This document shows positions 59,341 through 64,000 of a stretch of DNA of 64,000 nucleotides, piece by piece (the stretch's first letter is position 1; each line of letters starts with the position of its first letter). Both the position numbers and the translations under genes were made by a program. Below the pieces are notes generated by a model. That model worked only from the letters and a program-made list of their open reading frames with translations. It was not told where the DNA came from and did no database searches. Location of the stretch: positions 7,246,001 to 7,310,000 of the forward strand of contig NZ_CP036275.1 of assembly GCF_007747795.1 (NCBI RefSeq). Direction: 5' to 3'. The DNA is from Maioricimonas rarisocia (GTDB lineage Bacteria; Planctomycetota; Planctomycetia; Planctomycetales; Planctomycetaceae).

Positions 59341-59517
59341 AACCGTCAACCGTGACGGCTTGTGCCGGACCATCCGGCTCTCCGCAGCTTCTCTCCAGAA
59401 CTGACACGACAGTGACGACAGCCGCCGGGCAAACAGGCCCGGGCACGGCCAGTGATCGTCCGCTACGCGCGGCCCCGCCGAATGAATCCCGCAACGGGTA
59501 CCGGAACTGATTCTCTC

Positions 59518-60258
59518 ATGGAACCTGCCGCCCGTGTTATCGACGTTCATAAGTACTACGACCTGGGGGCGCACGTCGTCAAAGCTCTCCGTGGCGTGAC
59601 GCTCGAGATTCCGCGTGGCGACTACATCGCCATCATGGGGTCGTCGGGAAGCGGCAAGAGTACGCTGCTGAACCTGCTGGGAGCACTCGACCGTCCCACG
59701 AGTGGAAGCTACTACCTGGGCGGCAAGGATGTCGCCGGGATGCCCGACGACGAGCTGTCGACAATCCGCAACGAAATGATCGGCTTCGTCTTCCAGTCCT
59801 TCAATCTGATCGCCCAGTACACCGTGCTGGAGAATCTCGAAGTTCCACTGCTGTATCGGCGACAGTTCGGCTCGATCTCGGCGGCGGATCGAAAGCGATG
59901 TATCGAACTGGCCGAACGGGTCGGACTGGGGGACCGGCTGGATCATCGGCCGGTCCAGCTCTCCGGGGGGCAGCAGCAACGTGTTGCCGTCGCCCGGGCC
60001 CTCATCAACGATCCGGAGATCATCCTCGCCGACGAACCGACCGGTAACCTCGACTCGCGAACCAGCGGCGAAATCATGCAGCTGCTGAGCCAACTGAACG
60101 ACGAGGGACGAACCATCATCATGGTGACCCACGAAGACGACATTGCCAGCCAGAGCCGCCGGCAGATCTACATGAAGGACGGGCTGATCGCCGGCGAAGG
60201 GGTGTTCCCCGGCTCCGATGAGGCGGACGAAGAGGTCGCCGCCCTCCACGATTCCTGA
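59518..60258 (+). CDS. MacB-type ABC transporter ATPase
   Basis: A 246-residue ATPase of the LolD/MacB group. Walker [11 protein letters not shown]-loop VFQSFNLI, signature [16 protein letters not shown], Walker [13 protein letters not shown], and the H-loop His in MVTHEDD are all seen. ATG 59518 is taken over ATG 59482 and GTG 59452 by family N-terminus. It powers a permease encoded 28 bases downstream and works with the adaptor and TolC-like channel. Confidence 0.92.
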   Translation: MEPAARVIDVHKYYDLGAHVVKALRGVTLEIPRGDYIAIMGSSGSGKSTLLNLLGALDRPTSGSYYLGGKDVAGMPDDELSTIRNEMIGFVFQSFNLIAQYTVLENLEVPLLYRRQFGSISAADRKRCIELAERVGLGDRLDHRPVQLSGGQQQRVAVARALINDPEIILADEPTGNLDSRTSGEIMQLLSQLNDEGRTIIMVTHEDDIASQSRRQIYMKDGLIAGEGVFPGSDEADEEVAALHDS

Positions 60259-60286
60259 TCTCACCGAATCGGACCGATATCGACCG

Positions 60287-61648
60287 ATGATCGTCTCCCC
60301 GTTCCGCGTCTATCACACCGTCCGGCTCGCTCTGAAAAGCGTGCTGCTGCACAAGCTCCGCTCGGGGCTGACGATGCTGGGGATCGTATTCGGCGTGTTC
60401 TCGGTGATCGCGATGCTGGCGATCGGCGAAGGGGCCAGTATCCAGGCTCAGAAGCAGGTGCTCGAACTGGGGGCGACCAACATCATCGTCCGCAGCGTCA
60501 AACCGCCACTCGATCTCGGTGCGAACGAGACGGGGGGCCGGCAGTCGGTGCTTCGCTACGGCCTGACCCGCCGGGACGAGGAGATTCTCCGCCGGACCAT
60601 CGACCATATCGGCTTCGTGCCGATTCGCGAGATTGTGCTGTCGGTCCGGTTCGTCGACCGCAACATGAACGCCCGCGTGGTCGGCTGCAGTCCCGAATAC
60701 CTCGACATGAACCACCTGCAGATGTCGGTGGGGGACTTCATCTCGGATGAGGACGGCGAACACATGCGAAACGTCGCCGTCCTCGCCAGCGACGTCGCCA
60801 CCACGCTGTTTCCGACCGAGAATCCGCTCGGCAAGATCGTGCAGATCGGCGGCAGGGCGTACCGCGTGATCGGGGTCACACATCCCCGCACTGCCTCGGC
60901 CGGCATCGGTGGCAGCCTCGCGGCCCAGAACTACAACGAAGACATCTACATCCCGCTGGAAACCATGCAGAACCGCATCAACACCGCGGATCTGTATGTG
61001 ACATTCACGTCCGGCAATTTCAGCGCCGAATCGGTTGTCTACGACCAGATCACAATTCGCGTCGAAGACCGCGACGACGTCCTCCGGACCGCCGAGGTCA
61101 TCCGCGAGACCATGGAAACGACTCACCCGGACGGTCAGGACTACGCCGTCGTGGTGCCGCTCGAACTGCTCAAGCAGGCCGATCAGCTCAAGGGGATCTT
61201 CAACATGGTGCTTGGCTCGATCGCCGGCATCAGTCTGATCGTCGGCGGCATCGGCATCATGAACATCATGCTGGCGACGGTCACCGAACGGACGCGGGAG
61301 ATCGGCATTCGCCGGGCACTCGGTGCCAGACAGAACGATATCACGCTGCAGTTCCTGTCCGAGACCATCGTGCTGTCGGCGACCGGAGGACTGATCGGTG
61401 TGGGGATGGGTCTGGCCACGCCCTACGCCTTCCGGGGCGTCAAGAAACTGGTCGAGAACTACGTGCTCTCCGGCGGTGCGACCGCTTCGGAATTCGCCGT
61501 CCTGTTCACCAACATGGAGCCGCAGGTCGCCTTCTGGAGCCTGCCGGTCGCGTTCGGCTTCTCGGTAGTAACCGGATTGATCTTCGGCGTCTATCCAGCC
61601 CGCTCGGCTGCCCGGCTCGATCCGATCGAAGCGCTGAGGCATGTGTGA
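60287..61648 (+). CDS. MacB/FtsX-type ABC transporter permease
   Basis: A 453-residue permease. One N-terminal helix ([21 protein letters not shown]) is followed by a large periplasmic MacB core domain (residues ~45–310) and three C-terminal helices containing [19 protein letters not shown], characteristic of FtsX. The last segment [17 protein letters not shown] is typical for the family. It forms the pump's membrane unit, probably exporting a peptide, lipid or antibiotic by mechanotransmission. Substrate unknown. Confidence 0.92.
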   Translation: MIVSPFRVYHTVRLALKSVLLHKLRSGLTMLGIVFGVFSVIAMLAIGEGASIQAQKQVLELGATNIIVRSVKPPLDLGANETGGRQSVLRYGLTRRDEEILRRTIDHIGFVPIREIVLSVRFVDRNMNARVVGCSPEYLDMNHLQMSVGDFISDEDGEHMRNVAVLASDVATTLFPTENPLGKIVQIGGRAYRVIGVTHPRTASAGIGGSLAAQNYNEDIYIPLETMQNRINTADLYVTFTSGNFSAESVVYDQITIRVEDRDDVLRTAEVIRETMETTHPDGQDYAVVVPLELLKQADQLKGIFNMVLGSIAGISLIVGGIGIMNIMLATVTERTREIGIRRALGARQNDITLQFLSETIVLSATGGLIGVGMGLATPYAFRGVKKLVENYVLSGGATASEFAVLFTNMEPQVAFWSLPVAFGFSVVTGLIFGVYPARSAARLDPIEALRHV

Positions 61649-61978
61649 GTGGGGAGTGGGTAGCGGGTAGGAGTCAGGAAACAGGAATCTGGAAACGGGC
61701 GAGCCTGAGCGTCAAAGGCGCAGGCTGGGACAGGTCCCAGCATCGGATAACCGTGACGCCCTCCTGCATGCAGCACGCGACGAATGTGCGATCGGTGCGT
61801 CGCCCCCGGCGACGGCACCTTACTGATTCCAGCCTGCGAAACCACATTCATCATTCGCCGGAACGCGCGCACTGGTTCGAATCGACAGCCGGCCCCACCC
61901 AGCTCCAGGCCTGTCACGCCGCCGCTCCGCTCGCGTTGCCCGCACCAGTCACGGCCGCCCGCACTCCACTACAACGAT
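61649..61978. repeat. Intergenic repeat stretch, no gene seen
   Basis: CAGGCTGGGACAGGTCCCAG (~61723–61742) is a copy of the hairpin at 28.16 kb. An inverted copy of the CGCCGCAGGCGACGCACCAC-type block lies at ~61766–61822. No open frame here looks coding. Confidence 0.65.
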
Positions 61979-62404
61979 CTACAGCAACATCCAGATCACG
62001 CCGCCGACGATTCCGAAGATCACGACCACCATCGTCGGGATGAGAATCCCCGGGTTGTCCATCGCGCTTCCCGATTCCGTCACCGAAGCGATCTTCTGCA
62101 ACGCTTCCCGCAGTTCTTCGAAGCCGATCCAGTCGGCAGAGACCGCGCACCGGCCGGTGCGGGTCGCGATCACCAGCCGCCTCAGCTCGCCTGCTCCGAA
62201 GTCCCGGGCTTCAAGAACGTCGTCGAACGGGCAGGTGTGCTGCGGCTCATAGCCGCGTACCAGAAACCGCCGTGGCCACAGGCAGTTGATGAACGTCACC
62301 ACGCGACGGTCGACGTCAATTGCAATCCGTCGCTCGAATCCGCCGGGATGATCCCGATCAAAGCACTCGATCACCAACGGTTCGTCGGCAGAATCTTCAC
62401 TCAT
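61979..62404 (-). CDS. Hypothetical protein with C-terminal membrane helix
   Basis: A 141-residue protein. The first ~115 residues are soluble with CLWPRRFLVRGYEPQHTCPF and RTGRCAVSADWIGFEEL; one C-terminal helix (GILIPTMVVVIFGIVGGVIW) is a tail anchor. An alternative start is at 62425. No known domain is recognised. Confidence 0.6.
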   Translation of the reverse strand: MSEDSADEPLVIECFDRDHPGGFERRIAIDVDRRVVTFINCLWPRRFLVRGYEPQHTCPFDDVLEARDFGAGELRRLVIATRTGRCAVSADWIGFEELREALQKIASVTESGSAMDNPGILIPTMVVVIFGIVGGVIWMLL

Positions 62405-62447
62405 CGTGCCCGCTCCACCTGACAATGTGCCTTGCCTCGTTGCCGCC

Positions 62448-63548
62448 TCACTCCGGGCCGGCAGCCGGTTCGATCTCCCGCACCCACGAGACCTGCGTGA
62501 TCAGCACGTCCAGCGCGGCATGCGAGAGCGCCTGGTTGGTCGCATACGCGGCCGTCCGGTTCGAGGGGAACGTCGCCTGCGTCGCATCCCCCACGAGAAA
62601 GACATTGAAGTCCTGCCGCAGGTTCCTGTAGCCGGCTGCGGTGGTGCAGACGCACATGTCGGTCGCGTAACCGCACAGCAGCACATGCTGGATGCCATGA
62701 CTGCGAAGAAACACCTTGAGCCGGTCGTATCCCTGGAGGTCGTAGAAGACGACATCATCAGAAGCGACATTGATCGGCTTCATCACCGGGATCGGCAGCG
62801 ACCAGAAGCCGTCATTATTGTAGCGGGGCGACGCGTCCAGACCGGGAAACTGCCGGAAGTAGTCGACAACCGGCCGCTCCGACGAGACTGCGATCTCTTC
62901 GGGCAGTTCGCCACCCGTGTAGTCGAACGACGACAGCTTCTCCTCGAGCTGACGACCGGCCTCCTCCCGCTCCTGGTCCGACGGTGTGCGATTGAGCGAG
63001 CGATACAACCCGGTGCGGATCGGGTCCGCATCGCCAGGCAGACTGTAGACGACCAGCCCGACGCGCTCGCGCAGCCGCTCGATCATCGGGTTGACGATCT
63101 CGGCAGCGTGCTGCAGGAAACGGGCGTTCTTTTCGGGCGTGCATCCGAACGCCACACCGGCCGGCTGCGGGGTGTCCCAGCCCTGGCCGTCGTCGATGCC
63201 CCAGGGATGAACCATCACCACCGCCGTCTTTGCCCCGTCAATGCGGTTGGGAATTTCGATGATCCCTCGCGCGTTGTAGCTGTACCGCCACGCCCGGACT
63301 GACAGATCGGCCTGTTCATCGTCGACCAGGATCGGCGACTCGTACCGGCGGACGTCGTCGATCGGCTGAACGTATTCGGGATGGTCGGCCATCAAGGGAG
63401 CCGGCTCCTCGATCGGCGTCAGAACGTTGCGGTACGTCCGCAGTGAAGGAGCCGCCGGTTCGCTGGCATCCGTCGATGACGACAGGAACATCACGGACGT
63501 GGTCGCGACCAGCAGAAAGCTACGAGCCTGAATCATGAGCGGGTTCAT
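62448..63548 (-). CDS. Exported isochorismatase-family cysteine hydrolase
   Basis: A 366-residue protein with a signal peptide (residues ~3–28, ending near SSTDA). The hydrolase domain carries the catalytic Cys region LLCGYATDMCVCTTAAGYRNL and an early Asp/His segment around VVMVHPWGIDD. It has additional segments not seen in compact isochorismatases. Export is unusual for this family; substrates could be amides or carbamates. A likely partner gene is not seen. Confidence 0.8.
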   Translation of the reverse strand: MNPLMIQARSFLLVATTSVMFLSSSTDASEPAAPSLRTYRNVLTPIEEPAPLMADHPEYVQPIDDVRRYESPILVDDEQADLSVRAWRYSYNARGIIEIPNRIDGAKTAVVMVHPWGIDDGQGWDTPQPAGVAFGCTPEKNARFLQHAAEIVNPMIERLRERVGLVVYSLPGDADPIRTGLYRSLNRTPSDQEREEAGRQLEEKLSSFDYTGGELPEEIAVSSERPVVDYFRQFPGLDASPRYNNDGFWSLPIPVMKPINVASDDVVFYDLQGYDRLKVFLRSHGIQHVLLCGYATDMCVCTTAAGYRNLRQDFNVFLVGDATQATFPSNRTAAYATNQALSHAALDVLITQVSWVREIEPAAGPE

Positions 63549-63602
63549 CCTGTTCCCAGTGTCTCGGCATGCCATTGTTCGGACTGGCGTCGCTGCAGCC
63601 CG

Positions 63603-64000
63603 CTACTTCGAACGGCGTTTCCGTCGGGCCTCGTCGAACTCCTTGCGGGTCCGATCGAACTCGGCCGGTGTCAGAACGTTGACTTCCTCGGCCCACGCGT
63701 CCCACTTCGCTTTCATTTCCTGAAATCGTTCGGCTTTCTTCCCGGCGAGGTCGTTCAGTTCCGTCCGGTCGTCTCCGACGTTGTAGAGTTCCCAGGGACC
63801 ATTGCGACTCCCGACGAGCTTCCAGTCGCCATCACGAATCGCCCGGTTTCCTTCGTGCTCCCAGTACAGCGTTCGCGGAACCGTTTCTGTCGACGTAAAG
63901 GACGGAAGGAGGCTGCGCCCCTGCATCGGCTGGATGGTGTGGCCGGCGTGCGTCGTCGGATATGTCGCCTCGGCCACGTCGACAAATGTGGGCATCAGGT
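63603..64000 (-). CDS. Sulfatase, C-terminal part (5' end outside window)
   Basis: The C-terminal ~130 residues of a sulfatase run off the right edge. The visible ending (AIRDGDWKLVGSRNGPWELYNV and DDRTELNDLAG) is typical of arylsulfatase A-type enzymes. The catalytic Cys motif lies outside. The basic end (RRKRRSK) is exposed. It lies 55 bases downstream of the isochorismatase-like gene start side and is transcribed the same way. Confidence 0.85.
   Translation of the reverse strand, partial: LMPTFVDVAEATYPTTHAGHTIQPMQGRSLLPSFTSTETVPRTLYWEHEGNRAIRDGDWKLVGSRNGPWELYNVGDDRTELNDLAGKKAERFQEMKAKWDAWAEEVNVLTPAEFDRTRKEFDEARRKRRSK

Overview
The window looks like a chromosomal segment of a high-GC planctomycete, probably family Planctomycetaceae or a close relative. 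This rests on gene content: three formylglycine-type sulfatases, DUF1559 prepilin-like proteins with small lipoprotein partners, a Ser/Thr kinase fused to WD40 repeats, an alternative complex III–caa3 oxidase supercluster, and repeat-filled intergenic islands. No species can be named from sequence alone. I saw no rRNA, tRNA or CRISPR array.

1–15.3 kb is a respiration block on the + strand. The end of a RegB-like redox sensor kinase and its RegA-like regulator are followed by alternative complex III (actA, actB, actC, an actD–actE fusion, actF), a small membrane protein, a SCO copper chaperone, and an A2-type caa3 cytochrome c oxidase (coxB, coxA, coxC, coxD). Two sites resembling RegA/PrrA/RegR boxes lie before regA and between regA and actA. 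This suggests quinol-to-oxygen electron flow through an ACIII–caa3 supercomplex under redox control.

15.4–28.9 kb holds a sulfatase, a repeat island carrying a complete 1,568-bp IS4-family element, and a minus-strand operon: LacI regulator, exported nucleoside hydrolase, ribokinase, ribose-type binding lipoprotein, permease, second exported nucleoside hydrolase, sulfatase. It reads as an envelope nucleoside-to-ribose salvage pathway but lacks its own ABC ATPase. Another repeat island follows.

28.9–38.1 kb (minus strand) has a tripartite tricarboxylate transporter (TctA plus a TctC–TctB fusion) whose tctA gene ends inside a 14 × 14-bp minisatellite. Next come two tandem modules of DUF1559 protein plus small lipoprotein. 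Then comes the most unusual locus: a protein of two repeats ending in IEGIYDYL, a Tat-signal peptide with a poly-glycine tail, and a glycosyltransferase-like/sulfotransferase fusion.

38.3–47.4 kb has the kinase–WD40 protein, a complete sugar ABC transporter (binding protein, double ATPase, permease with an extra periplasmic segment), and a divergent IclR regulator with an atypical shikimate dehydrogenase-like enzyme. 47.6–54.0 kb is a mixture of small membrane, zinc-ribbon, dioxygenase, renalase-like and endonuclease/phosphatase-type genes. 54.3–61.6 kb is a tripartite efflux operon (Pro-rich lipoprotein, TolC-like, HlyD-like, MacB-type ATPase, FtsX-type permease). The right end has a small TM protein, an exported isochorismatase-like hydrolase and a truncated sulfatase.
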